Source: Crossaster papposus
Taxonomy: Eukaryota; Echinodermata; Asteroidea; Velatida; Solasteridae
Assembly: GCA_037893245.1 (NCBI GenBank)
Contig: JBAIAA010000452.1
Coordinates: 310,001 to 374,000 of the forward strand
Length of the DNA stretch: 64,000 nucleotides
Direction of reading: 5' to 3'
Made by a program: the position numbers and the translations under genes. Numbering within the stretch: position 1 is the stretch's first letter; every line of letters starts with the position of its first letter. The notes under the pieces were generated by a model. The model was not told the origin of the DNA. It did no database searches and saw only the letters and a list, made by a program, of their open reading frames with translations. This document shows positions 24,391 to 37,260 of the stretch, piece by piece.

Positions 24391-26929
24391 ATGCTTTGTT
24401 AGTATTTTATTTCGATTTTCTGAAAATTTTAACGTTAACACACGCGTTTCAAATTCTCCATAGGTTTGTGCACACAATCCCCGCCCACAAATAAGGGCAT
24501 GAAGGAAAGCATGCCCCGGGAAGGGGCTGGGTGTTAGGAGATAGAGGGGGGCCTCCAGGAATGGCAAAATTAGCAATTTGACCCGGGGCATGCTTTGTTA
24601 GTATTTTATTTCGATTTTCTGAACATTTTAACGTTAACACACGCGTTTCAAATTCGCCATAGGTTTGTGCACACAATCCCCGCCCACAAATAAGGGCATG
24701 AAGGAAAGCATGCCCCGGGAAGGGGCTGGGTGTTAGGAGATAGAGGGGGGCCTCCAGGAATGGCAAAATTAGCAATTTGACCCGGGGCATGCTTTGTTAG
24801 TATTTTATTTCGATTTTCTGAAAATGTTAACGTTAACACGCGCGTTTCAAATTCGCCATAGGTTTGTGCACACAATCCCCGCCCACAAATAAGGGCATGA
24901 AGGAAAGCATGCCCCGGGAAGGGGCTGGGTGTTAGGAGATAGAGGGGGGCCTCCAGGAATGGCAAAATTAGCAATTTGACCCGGGGCATGCTTTGTTAGT
25001 ATTTTATTTCGATTTTCTGAGAATGTTAACGTTAACACACGCGTTTCAAATTCGCCATAGGTTTGTGCACACAATCCACGCCCACAAATAAGGGCATGAA
25101 GGAAAGCATGCCCCGGGAAGGGGCTGGGTGTTAGGAGATAGAGGGGGGCCTCCAGGAATGGCAAAATTAGCAATTTGACCCGGGGCATGCTTTGTTAGTA
25201 TTTTATTTCGATTTTCTGAACATTTTAACGTTAACACACGCGTTTCAAATTCGCCATAGGTTTGTGCACACAATCCCCGCCCACAAATAAGGGCATGAAG
25301 GAAAGCATGCCCCGGGAAGGGGCTGGGTGTTGGAAGATAGAGGGGGGGCTCCAGGAATGGCAACATTAGCAATTTGACCCGGGGCATGCTTTGTTAGTAT
25401 TTTGTTTCGATTTTCTGAAAATTGTAACGTTAACACACGCGTTTCAAATTCGCCATAGGTTTGTGCACACAATCCCGCCCACAAATAAGGGCATGAAGGA
25501 AAGCATGCCCCGGGAAGGGGCTGGGTGTTAGGAGATAGAGGGGGGCCTCCAGGAATGGCAAAATTAGCAATTTGACCCGGGGCATGCTTTGTTAGTATTT
25601 TATTTCGATTTTCTGAAAATGTTAACGTTAACACACGCCTTTCAAATTCGCCATAGGTTTGTGCACACAATCCCCGCCCACAAATAAGGGCATGAAGGAA
25701 AGCATGCCCCGGGAAGGGGCTGGGTGTTAGGAGATAGAGGGAGGCCTCCAGGAATGGCAAAATTAGCAATTTGACCCGGGGCATGCATTGTTAGTATTTT
25801 ATTTCGATTTTCTGAAAATGTTAACGTTAACACACGCCTTTCAAATTCGCCATAGGTTTGTGCACACAATCCCCGCCCACAAATAAGGGCATGAAGGAAA
25901 GCATGCCCCGGGAAGGGGCTGGGTGGTAGGAGATAGAGGGGGGCCTCCAGGAATGGCAAAATTAGCAATTTGACCTGGGGCATGCTTTGTTAGTATTTTA
26001 TTTCGATTTTCTGAAAATTTTAACATTAACACACGCGTTTCAAATTCGCCATAGGTTTGTGCACACAATCCCCGCCCACAAATAAGGGCATGAAGGAAAG
26101 CATGCCCCGGGAAGGGGCTGGGTGTTAGGAGATAGAGGGGGGCCTCCAGGAATGGCAAAATTAGCAATTTGACCCGGGGCATGCTTTGTTAGTATTTTAT
26201 TTCGATTTTCTGAAAATGTTAACGTTAACACACGCGTTTCAAATTCGCCATAGGTTTGTGCACACAATCCCCGCCCACAAATAAGGGCATGAAGGAAAGC
26301 ATGCCCCGGGAAGGGGCTGGGTGTTAAGAGATAGAGGGGGGCCTCCAGGAATGGCAAAATTAGCAATTTGACCCGGGGCATGCTTTGTTAGTATTTTATT
26401 TCGATTTTCTGAAAATTTTAACATTAACACACGCGTTTCAAATTCGCCATAGGTTTGTGCACACAATCCCCGCCCACAAATAAGGGCATGAAGGAAAGCA
26501 TGCCCCGGGAAGGGGCTGGGTGTTAGGAGATAGAGGGGGGCCTCCAGGAATGGCAAAATTAGCAATTTGACCAGGGGCATGCTTTGTTAGTATTTTATTT
26601 CGATTTTCTGAAAATGTTAACGTTAACACACGCGTTTCAAATTCGCCATAGGTTTGTGCACACAATCCCCGACAACAAATAAGGGCATGAAGGAAAGCAT
26701 GCCCCGGGAAGGGGCTGGGTGTTAGGAGATAGAGGGGGGCCTCCAGGAATGGCAAAATTAGCAATTTGACCCGGGGCATGCTTTGTTAGTATTTTATTTC
26801 GATTTTCTGAAAATGTTAACGTTAACACACGCGTTTCAAATTCGCCATAGGTTTGTGCACACAATCCCCGCCCACAAATAAGGGCATGAAGGAAAGCATG
26901 CCCCGGGAAGGGGCTGGGTGTTAGGAGAT
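24391..26929 (+). repeat. Array domain D: transition zone sharing a block with 8.9-9.6 kb
   Basis: All copies are 199 bp except one 198-bp copy at ~25473 (AATCCCGCCC). Rare variants match domain B at exactly 16379 bp: TTGGAAGATAG (8951/25330), the GGAGGCC change (9363/25742) and the TGGGTGG change (9541/25920). A 398-bp (2-monomer) repetition is marked by TAACATTAAC at ~26021 and ~26419. No unique sequence is present. Confidence 0.8.
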
Positions 26930-28460
26930 AGAGGGGGCCTCCAGGAATGGCAAAATTAGCAATTTGACCCGGGGCATGCTTTGTTAGTATTTTATTTCGA
27001 TTTTCTGAAAACTTTAACGTTAACACACGCGTTTCAAATTCGCCATAGGTTTGTGCACACAATCTCCGCCCACAAATAAGGGCATGAAGGAAAGCATGCC
27101 CCGGGAAGGGGCTGGGTGTTAGGAGATAGAGGGGGCCTCCAGGAATGGCAAAATTAGCAATTTGACCCGGGGCATGCTTTGTTAGTATTTTATTTCGATT
27201 TTCAGAACATTTTAACGTTAACACACGCGTTTCAAATTTGCCATAGGTTTGTGCACACAATCCCCGCCCACAAATAAGGGCATGAAGGAAAGCATGCCCC
27301 GGGAAGGGGCTGGGTGTTAGGAGATAGAGGGGGCCTCCAGGAATGGCAAAATTAGCAATTTGACCCGGGGCATGCTTTGTTAGTATTTTATTTCGATTTT
27401 CTGAAAATGTTAACGTTAACACACGCGTTTCAAATTCGCCATAGGTTTGTGCACACAATCCCCGCCCACAAATAAGGGCACGAAGGAAAGCATGCCCCGG
27501 GAAGGGGCTGGGTGTTAGGAGATAGAGGGGGGCCTCCAGGAATGGCAAAATTAGCAATTTGACCCGGGGCATGCTTTGTTAGTATTTTATTTCGATTTTC
27601 TGAAAATGTTAACGTTAACACACGCGTTTCAAATTCGCCATAGGTTTGTGCACACAATCCCCGCCCACAAATAAGGGCATGAAGGAAAGCCTGCCCCGGG
27701 AAGGGGCTGGGTGTTAGGAGATAGAGGGGGCCTCTAGGAATGGCAAAATTAGCAATTTGACCCGGGGCATGCTTTGTTAGTATTTTATTTCGATTTTCTG
27801 AAAATGTTAACGTTAACACACGCGTTTCAAATTCGCCATAGGTTTGTGCTCACAATCCACGCCCACAAATAAGGGCATGAAGGAAAGCATGCCCCGGGAA
27901 GGGGCTGGGTGTTAGGAGATAGAGGGGGGCCTCCAGGAATGGCAAAATTAGCAATTTGACCCGGGGCATGCTTTGTTAGTATTTTATTTCGATTTTCTGA
28001 AAACTTTAACGTTAACACACGCGTTTCAAATTCGCCATAGGTTTGTGCACACAATCCACGCCCACAAATAAGGGCATGAAGGAAAGCATGCCCCGGGAAG
28101 GGGCTGGGTGTTAGGAGATAGAGGGGGGCCTCCAGGAATGGCAAAATTAGCAATTTGACCCGGGGCATGCTTTGTTAGTATTTTATTTCGATTTTCTGAA
28201 CATTTTAACGTTAACACACGCGTTTCAAATTCGCCATAGGTTTGTGCACACAATCCCCGCCCACAAATAAGGGCATGAAGGAAAGCATGCCCCGGGAAGG
28301 GGCTGGGTGTTAGGAGATAGAGGGGGCCTCCAGGAATGGCAAAATTAGCAATTTGACCCGGGGCATGCTTTGTTAGTATTTTATTTCGATTTTCTGAACA
28401 TTTTAACGTTAACACACTCGTTTCAAATTCGCCATAGGTTTGTGCACACAATCCCCGCCC

Positions 28461-28474
28461 ACAAAATAATAAGG
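28461..28474 (+). repeat. 4-bp insertion variant (202-bp monomer), site 1
   Basis: ACAAATAAGG of the consensus reads ACAAAATAATAAGG. The copy also has G5 and GGGCACG in place of GGGCATG, so its net length is 202 bp and the short hairpin is broken. Confidence 0.85.
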
Positions 28475-29258
28475 GCACGAAGGAAAGCATGCCCCGGGAA
28501 GGGGCTGGGTGTTAGGAGATAGAGGGGGCCTCCAGGAATGGCAAAATTAGCAATTTGACCCGGGGCATGCTTTGTTAGTATTTTATTTCGATTTTCTGAA
28601 AATGTTAACGTTAACACACGCGTTTCAAATTCGCCATAGGTTTGTGCACACAATCCCCGCCCACAAATAAGGGCATGAAGGAAAGCATGCCCCGGGAAGG
28701 GGCTGGGTGTTAAGAGATAGAGGGGGGCCTCCAGGAATGGCAAAATTAGCAATTTGACCCGGGGCATGCTTTGTTAGTATTTTATTTCGATTTTCTGAAC
28801 ATTTTAACGTTAACACACGCGTTTCAAATTCGCCATAGGTTTGTGCACACAATCCCCGCCCACAAATAAGGGCATGAAGGAAAGCATGCCCCGGGAAGGG
28901 GCTGGGTGTTAAGAGATAGAGGGGGGCCTCCAGGAATGGCAAAATTAGCAATTTGACCCGGGGCATGCTTTGTTAGTATTTTATTTCGATTTTCTGAACA
29001 TTGTAACGTTAACACACGCGTTTCAAATTCGCCATAGGTTTGTGCACACAATCCCCGCCCACAAATAAGGGCATGAAGGAAAGCATGCCCCGGGAAGGGG
29101 CTGGGTGTTAGGAGATAGAGGGGGCCTCCAGGAATGGCAAAATTAGCAATTTGACCCGGGGCATGCTTTGTTAGTATTTTATTTCGATTTTCTGAACATT
29201 TTAACGTTAACACACGCGTTTCAAATTCGCCATAGGTTTGTGCACACAATCCCCGCCC

Positions 29259-29272
29259 ACAAAATAATAAGG
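29259..29272 (+). repeat. 4-bp insertion variant, site 2
   Basis: Same ACAAAATAATAAGG insertion with linked GGGCACG. It is followed 202 bp later by another such copy, so two 202-bp monomers are adjacent here. Confidence 0.85.
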
Positions 29273-29460
29273 GCACGAAGGAAAGCATGCCCCGGGAAGG
29301 GGCTGGGTGTTAGGAGATAGAGGGGGCCTCCAGGAATGGCAAAATTAGCAATTTGACCCGGGGCATGCTTTGTTAGTATTTTATTTCGATTTTCTGAAAA
29401 TGTTAACGTTAACACACGCGTTTCAAATTCGCCATAGGTTTGTGCACACAATCCCCGCCC

Positions 29461-29474
29461 ACAAAATAATAAGG
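29461..29474 (+). repeat. 4-bp insertion variant, site 3
   Basis: Second of two adjacent insertion-bearing monomers, with the same insertion and the same linked GGGCACG. The pair suggests one-unit duplication of a variant copy. Confidence 0.85.
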
Positions 29475-31251
29475 GCACGAAGGAAAGCATGCCCCGGGAA
29501 GGGGCTGGGTGTTAGGAGATAGAGGGGGCCTCCAGGAATGGCAAAATTAGCAATTTGACCCGGGGCATGCTTTGTTAGTATTTTATTTCGATTTTCTGAA
29601 AATGTTAACGTTAACACACGCGTTTCAAATTCGCCATAGGTTTGTGCACACAATCCCCGCCCACAAATAAGGGCATGAAGGAAAGCATGCCCCGGGAAGG
29701 GGTTGGGTGTTAGGAGATAGAGGGGGGCCTCCAGGAATGGCAAAATTAGCAATTTGACCCGGGGCATGCTTTGTTAGTATTTTATTTCGATTTTCTGAAA
29801 ATGTTAACGTTAACACACGCGTTTCAAATTCGCCATAGGTTTGTGCACACAATCCCCGCCCACAAATAAGGGCACGAAGAAAAGCATGCCCCGGGAAGGG
29901 GCTGGGTGTTAGGAGATAGAGGGGGGCCTCCAGGAATGGCAAAATTAGCAATTTGACCCGGGGAATGCTTTGTTAGTATTTTATTTCGATTTTCTGAAAA
30001 TGTTAACGTTAACACACGCGTTTCAAATTCGCCATAGGTTTGTGCACACAATCCCCGCCCACAAATAAGGGCATGAAGGAAAGCATGCCCCGGGAAGGGG
30101 CTGGGTGTTAGGAGATAGAGGGGGCCTCCAGGAATGGCAAAATTAGCAATTTGACCCGGGGCATGCTTTGTTAGTATTTTATTTCGATTTTCTGAAAACT
30201 TTAACGTTAACACACGCGTTTCAAATTCGCCATAGGTTTGTGCACACAATCTCCGCCCACAAATAAGGGCATGAAGAAAAGCATGCCCCGGGAAGGGGCT
30301 GGGTGTTAGGAGATAGAGGGGGCCTCCAGGAATGGCAAAATTAGCAATTTGACCCGGGGCATGCTTTGTTAGTATTTTATTTCGATTTTCTGAACATTTT
30401 AACGTTAACACACGCGTTTCAAATTTGCCATAGGTTTGTGCACACAATCCCCGCCCACAAATAAGGGCATGAAGGAAAGCATGCCCCGGGAAGGGGTTGG
30501 GTGTTAGGAGATAGAGGGGGGCCTCCAGGAATGGCAAAATTAGCAATTTGACCCGGGGCATGCTTTGTTAGTATTTTATTTCGATTTTCTGAAAATGTTA
30601 ACGTTAACACACGCGTTTCAAATTCGCCATAGGTTTGTGCTCACAATCCACGCCCACAAATAAGGGCATGAAGGAAAGCATGCCCCGGGAAGGGGCTGGG
30701 TGTTAGGAGATAGAGGGGGGCCTCCAGGAATGGCAAAATTAGCAATTTGACCCGGGGCATGCTTTGTTAGTATTTTATTTCGATTTTCTGAAAACTTTAA
30801 CGTTAACACACGCGTTTCAAATTCGCCATAGGTTTGTGCACACAATCCACGCCCACAAATAAGGGCATGAAGGAAAGCATGCCCCGGGAAGGGGCTGGGT
30901 GTTAGGAGATAGAGGGGGGCCTCCAGGAATGGCAAAATTAGCAATTTGACCCGGGGCATGCTTTGTTAGTATTTTATTTCGATTTTCTGAACATTTTAAC
31001 GTTAACACACGCGTTTCAAATTCGCCATAGGTTTGTGCACACAATCCCCGCCCACAAATAAGGGCATGAAGGAAAGCATGCCCCGGGAAGGGGCTGGGTG
31101 TTAGGAGATAGAGGGGGCCTCCAGGAATGGCAAAATTAGCAATTTGACCCGGGGCATGCTTTGTTAGTATTTTATTTCGATTTTCTGAACATTTTAACGT
31201 TAACACACGCGTTTCAAATTCGCCATAGGTTTGTGCACACAATCCCCGCCC

Positions 31252-31265
31252 ACAAAATAATAAGG
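31252..31265 (+). repeat. 4-bp insertion variant, site 4
   Basis: Counterpart of site 1 at the 2791-bp offset of the surrounding block duplication, with the same insertion and the linked GGGCACG. Confidence 0.85.
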
Positions 31266-34200
31266 GCACGAAGGAAAGCATGCCCCGGGAAGGGGCTGGG
31301 TGTTAGGAGATAGAGGGGGCCTCCAGGAATGGCAAAATTAGCAATTTGACCCGGGGCATGCTTTGTTAGTATTTTATTTCGATTTTCTGAAAATGTTAAC
31401 GTTAACACACGCGTTTCAAATTCGCCATAGGTTTGTGCACACAATCCCCGCCCACAAATAAGGGCATGAAGGAAAGCATGCCCCGGGAAGGGGCTGGGTG
31501 TTAAGAGATAGAGGGGGGCCTCCAGGAATGGCAAAATTAGCAATTTGACCCGGGGCATGCTTTGTTAGTATTTTATTTCGATTTTCTGAAAACTTTAACG
31601 TTAACACACGCGTTTCAAATTCGCCATAGGTTTGTGCACACAATCCCCGCCCACAAATAAGGGCATGAAGGAAAGCATGCCCCGGGAAGGGGCTGGGTGT
31701 TAGGAGATAGAGGGGGCCTCCAGGAATGGCAAAATTAGCAATTTGACCCGGGGCATGCTTTGTTAGTATTTTATTTCGATTTTCTGAAAACTTTAACGTT
31801 AACACACGCGTTTCAAATTCGCCATAGGTTTGTGCACACAATCCCCGCCCACAAATAAGGGCATGAAGGAAAGCATGCCCCGGGAAGGGGCTGGGTGTTA
31901 GGAGATAGAGGGGGCCTCCAGGAATGGCAAAATTAGCAATTTGACCCGGGGCATGCTTTGTTAGTATTTTATTTCGATTTTCTGAAAATGTTAACGTTAA
32001 CACACGCGTTTCAAATTCGCCATAGGTTTGTGCACACAATCCCCGCCCACAAATAAGGGCATGAAGGAAAGCATGCCCCGGGAAGGGGCTGGGTGTTAAG
32101 AGATAGAGGGGGGCCTCCAGGAATGGCAAAATTAGCAATTTGACCCGGGGCATGCTTTGTTAGTATTTTATTTCGATTTTCTGAAAACTTTAACGTTAAC
32201 ACACGCGTTTCAAATTCGCCATAGGTTTGTGCACACAATCCCCGCCCACAAATAAGGGCATGAAGGAAAGCATGCCCCGGGAAGGGGCTGGGTGTTAGGA
32301 GATAGAGGGGGCCTCCAGGAATGGCAAAATTAGCAATTTGACCCGGGGCATGCTTTGTTAGTATTTTATTTCGATTTTCTGAACATTTTAACGTTAACAC
32401 ACGCGTTTCAAATTTGCCATAGGTTTGTGCACACAATCCCCGCCCACAAATAAGGGCATGAAGGAAAGCATGCCCCGGGAAGGGGCTGGGTGTTAAGAGA
32501 TAGAGGGGGGCCTCCAGGAATGGCAAAATTAGCAATTTGACCCGGGGCATGCTTTGTTAGTATTTTATTTCGATTTTCTGAAAATGTTAACGTTAACACA
32601 CGCGTTTCAAATTCGCCATAGGTTTGTGCACACAATCCCCGCCCACAAATAAGGGCATGAAGGAAAGCATGCCCCGGGAAGGGGCTGGGTGTTAGGAGAT
32701 AGAGGGGGCCTCCAGGAATGGCAAAATTAGCAATTTGACCCGGGGCATGCTTTGTTAGTATTTTATTTCGATTTTCTGAAAACTTTAACGTTAACACACG
32801 CGTTTCAAATTCGCCATAGGTTTGTGCACACAATCCCCGCCCACAAATAAGGGCATGAAGGAAAGCATGCCCCGGGAAGGGGCTGGGTGTTAGGAGATAG
32901 AGGGGGCCTCCAGAAATGGCAAAATTAGCAATTTGACCCGGGGCATGCTTTGTTAGTATTTTATTTCGATTTTCTGAACATTTTAACGTTAACACACGCG
33001 TTTCAAATTTGCCATAGGTTTGTGCACACAATCCCCGCCCACAAATAAGGGCATGAAGGAAAGCATGCCCCGGGAAGGGGTTGGGTGTTAGGAGGTATGA
33101 GGGGGGCCTCCAGGAATGGCAAAATTAGCAATTTGACCCGGGGCATGCTTTGTTAGTATTTTATTTCGATTTTCTGAAAATGTTAACGTTAACACACGCG
33201 TTTCAAATTCGCCATAGGTTTGTGCACACAATCCCCGCCCACAAATAAGGGCACGAAGGAAAGCATGCCCCGGAAAGGGGCTGGGTGTTAGGAGATAGAG
33301 GGGGGCCTCCAGGAATGGCAAAATTAGCAATTTGACCCGGGGCATGCTTTGTTAGTATTTTATTTCGATTTTCTGAAAACTTTAACGTTAACACACGCGT
33401 TTCAAATTCGCCATAGGTTTGTGCACACAATCCACGCCCACAAATAAGGGCATGAAGGAAAGCATGCCCCGGGAAGGGGCTGGGTGTTAGGAGATAGAGG
33501 GGGGCCTCCAGGAATGGCAAAATTAGCAATTTGACCCGGGGCATGCTTTGTTAGTATTTTATTTCGATTTTCTGAACATTTTAACGTTAACACACGCGTT
33601 TCAAATTCGCCATAGGTTTGTGCACACAATCCCCGCCCACAAATAAGGGCATGAAGGAAAGCATGCCCCGGGAAGGGGCTGGGTGTTAGGAGATAGAGGG
33701 GGCCTCCAGGAATGGCAAAATTAGCAATTTGACCCGGGGCATGCTTTGTTAGTATTTTATTTCGATTTTCTGAAAATTGTAACGTTAACACACGCGTTTC
33801 AAATTCGCCATAGGTTTGTGCACACAATCCCCGCCCACAAATGAGGGCATGAAGGAAAGCATGCCCCGGGAAGGGGCTGGGTGTTAGGAGATAGAGGGGG
33901 GCATCCAGGAATGGCAAAATTAGCAATTTGACCCGGGGCATGCTTTGTTAGTATTTTATTTCGATTTTCTGAAAATTGTAACGTTAACACACGCGTTTCA
34001 AATTCGCCATAGGTTTGTGCATACAATCCCCGCCCACAAATAAGGGCATGAAGGAAAGCATGCCCCGGGAAGGGGCTGGGTGTTAGGAGATAGAGGGGGG
34101 CCTCCAGGAATGGCAAAATTAGCAATTTGACCCGGGGCATGCTTTGTTAGTATTTTATTTCGATTTTCTGAAAATGTTAACGTTAACACACGCGTTTCAA

Positions 34201-35179
34201 ATTCGCCATAGGTTTGTGCACACAATCCCCGCCCACAAATAAGGGCATGAAGGAAAGCATGCGCCGGGAAGGGGCTGGGTGTTAGGAGATAGAGGGGGGC
34301 CTCCAGGAATGGCAAAATTAGCAATTTGACCCGGGGCATGCTTTGTTAGTATTTTATTTCGATTTTCTGAAAACTTTAACGTTAACACACGCGTTTCAAA
34401 TTCGCCATAGGTTTGTGCACACAATCCACGCCCACAAATAAGGGCATGAAGGAAAGCATGCCCCGGGAAGGGGCTGGGTGTTAGGAGATAGAGGGGGGCC
34501 TCCAGGAATGGCAAAATTAGCAATTTGACCCGGGGCATGCTTTGTTAGTATTTTATTTCGATTTTCTGAACATTTTAACGTTAACACACGCGTTTCAAAT
34601 TCGCCATAGGTTTGTGCACACAATCCCCGCCCACAAATAAGGGCATGAAGGAAAGCATGCCCCGGGAAAGGGCTGGGTGTTAGGAGATAGAGGGGGCCTC
34701 CAGGAATGGCAAAATTAGCAATTTGACCCGGGGCATGCTTTGTTAGTATTTTATTTCGATTTTCTGAACATTTTAACGTTAACACACGCGTTTCAAATTC
34801 GCCATAGGTTTGTGCACACAATCCCCGACCACAAATAAGGGCACGAAGGAAAGCATGCCCCGGGAAGGGGCTGGGTGTTAGGAGATAGAGGGGGCCTCCA
34901 GGAATGGCAAAATTAGCAATTTGACCCGGGGCATGCTTTGTTAGTATTTTATTTCGATTTTCTGAAAATTGTAACGTTAACACACGCGTTTCAAATTCGC
35001 CATAGGTTTGTGCACACAATCCCCGCCCACAAATAAGGGCATGAAGGAAAGCATGCCCCGGGAAGGGGCTGGGTGTTAGGAGATAGAGGGGGCCTCCAGG
35101 AATGGCAAAATTAGCAATTTGACCCGGGGCATGCTTTGTTAGTATTTTATTTCGATTTTCTGAACATTTTAACGTTAAC

Positions 35180-37260
35180 ACACGCGTTTCAAATTCGCCA
35201 TAGGTTTGTGCATACAATCCCCGCCCACAAATAAGGGCATGAAGGAAAGCATGCCCCGGGAAGGGGCTGGGTGTTAGGAGATAGAGGGGGGCCTCCAGGA
35301 ATGGCAAAATTAGCAATTTGACCCGGGGCATGCTTTGTTAGTATTTTATTTCGATTTTCTGAAAATGTTAACGTTAACACACGCGTTTCAAATTCGCCAT
35401 AGGTTTGTGCACACAATCCACGCCCACAAATAAGGGCATGAAGGAAAGCATGCCCCGGGAAGGGGCTGGGTGTTAGGAGATAGAGGGGGGCCTCCAGGAA
35501 TGGCAAAATTAGCAATTTGACCCGGGGCATGCTTTGTTAGTATTTTATTTCGATTTTCTGAAAACTTTAACGTTAACACACGCGTTTCAAATTCGCCATA
35601 GGTTTGTGCACACAATTCACGCCCACAAATAAGGGCATGAAGGAAAGCATGCCCCGGGAAAGGGCTGGGTGTTAGGAGATAGAGGGGGGCCTCCAGGAAT
35701 GGCAAAATTAGCAATTTGACCCGGGGCATGCTTTGTTAGTATTTTATTTCGATTTTCTGAACATTTTAACGTTAACACACGCGTTTCAAATTCGCCATAG
35801 GTTTGTGCACACAATCCACGCCCACAAATAAGGGCATGAAGGAAAGCATGCCCCGGGAAGGGGCTGGGTGTTAGGAGATAGAGGGGGGCCTCCAGGAATG
35901 GCAAAATTAGCAATTTGACCCGGGGCATGCTTTGTTAGTATTTTATTTCGATTTTCTGAAAATGTTAACGTTAACACACGCGTTTCAAATTCGCCATAGG
36001 TTTGTGCACACAATCCCCGCCCACAAATAAGGGCATGAAGGAAAGCATGCACCGGGAAGGGGCTGGGTGTTAGGAGATAGAGGGGGCCTCCAGGAATGGC
36101 AAAATTAGCAATTTGACCCGGGGCATGCTTTGTTAGTATTTTATTTCAATTTTCTGAAAACTTTAACGTTAACACACGCGTTTCAAATTCGCCATAGGTT
36201 TGTGCACACAATGCCCGCCCACAAATAAGGGCATGAAGGAAAGCATGCCCCGGGAAGGGGCTGGGTGTTAGGAGATAGAGGGGGCCTCCAGGAATGGCAA
36301 AATTAGCAATTTGACCAGGGGCATGCTTTGTTAGTATTTTATTTCGATTTTCTGAACATTTTAACGTTAACACACGCGTTTCAAATTCGCCATAGGTTTG
36401 TGCACACAATCCACGCCCACAAATAAGGGCATGAAGGAAAGCATGCCCCGGGAAGGGGCTGGGTGTTAGGAGATAGAGGGGGGCCTCCAGGAATGGCAAA
36501 ATTAGCAATTTGACCCGGGGCATGCTTTGTTAGTATTTTATTTCGATTTTCTGAAAATGTTAACGTTAACACACGCGTTTCAAATTCGCCATAGGTTTGT
36601 GCACACAATCCACGCCCACAAATAAGGGCATGAAGGAAAGCATGCCCCGGGAAGGGGCTGGGTGTTAGGAGATAGAGGGGGGCCTCCAGGAATGGCAAAA
36701 TTAGCAATTTGACCCGGGGCATGCTTTGTTAGTATTTTATTTCGATTTTCTGAAAACTTTAACGTTAACACACGCGTTTCAAATTCGCCATAGGTTTGTG
36801 CACACAATTCACGCCCACAAATAAGGGCATGAAGGAAAGCATGCCCCGGGAAAGGGCTGGGTGTTAGGAGATAGAGGGGGGCCTCCAGGAATGGCAAAAT
36901 TAGCAATTTGACCCGGGGCATGCTTTGTTAGTATTTTATTTCGATTTTCTGAACATTTTAACGTTAACACACGCGTTTCAAATTCGCCATAGGTTTGTGC
37001 ACACAATCCCCGCCCACAAATAAGGGCATGAAGGAAAGCATGCCCCGGGAAGGGGCTGGGTGTTAGGAGATAGAGGGGGCCTCCAGGAATGGCAAAATTA
37101 GCAATTTGACCCGGGGCATGCTTTGTTAGTATTTTATTTCGATTTTCTGAACATTTTAACGTTAACACACGCGTTTCAAATTCGCCATAGGTTTGTGCAC
37201 ACAATCCCCGCCCACAAAATAATAAGGGCACGAAGGAAAGCATGCCCCGGGAAGGGGCTG
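35180..37260 (+). repeat. 1192-bp (6-monomer) tandem duplication
   Basis: The marker CAATTCACGCCC occurs at ~35616 and ~36808, 1192 bp apart (six monomers minus two bases for two G5 copies), with the preceding AATCCACG monomers and the following AAAGGGCTGGG change also shared. The same marker set is found again at ~44355, ~45751 and ~48735, so this short cassette has been copied to five places. Confidence 0.75.
37214..37227 (+). repeat. 4-bp insertion variant, site 5
   Basis: Same insertion and linked GGGCACG; the source copy for sites at 46157 (offset 8943) and 49141 (a further 2984). Confidence 0.85.

Larger units (their letters stand above)
26820..31560 (+). repeat. Block duplication with offsets 3187 then 2791 bp
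   Basis: AATCTCCGCC (27061/30248) and AAATTTGCC (27234/30421) match at 3187 bp. GTGCTCACAATCCACG (27850/30641) and the monomers through ~28.8/31.6 kb match at 2791 bp. The 396-bp difference equals two 198-bp monomers, so copy 2 lacks two monomers that lie at about 27.43-27.82 kb in copy 1. Those two carry private changes (AAGCCTGCCCC, CCTCTAGG). Confidence 0.75.
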
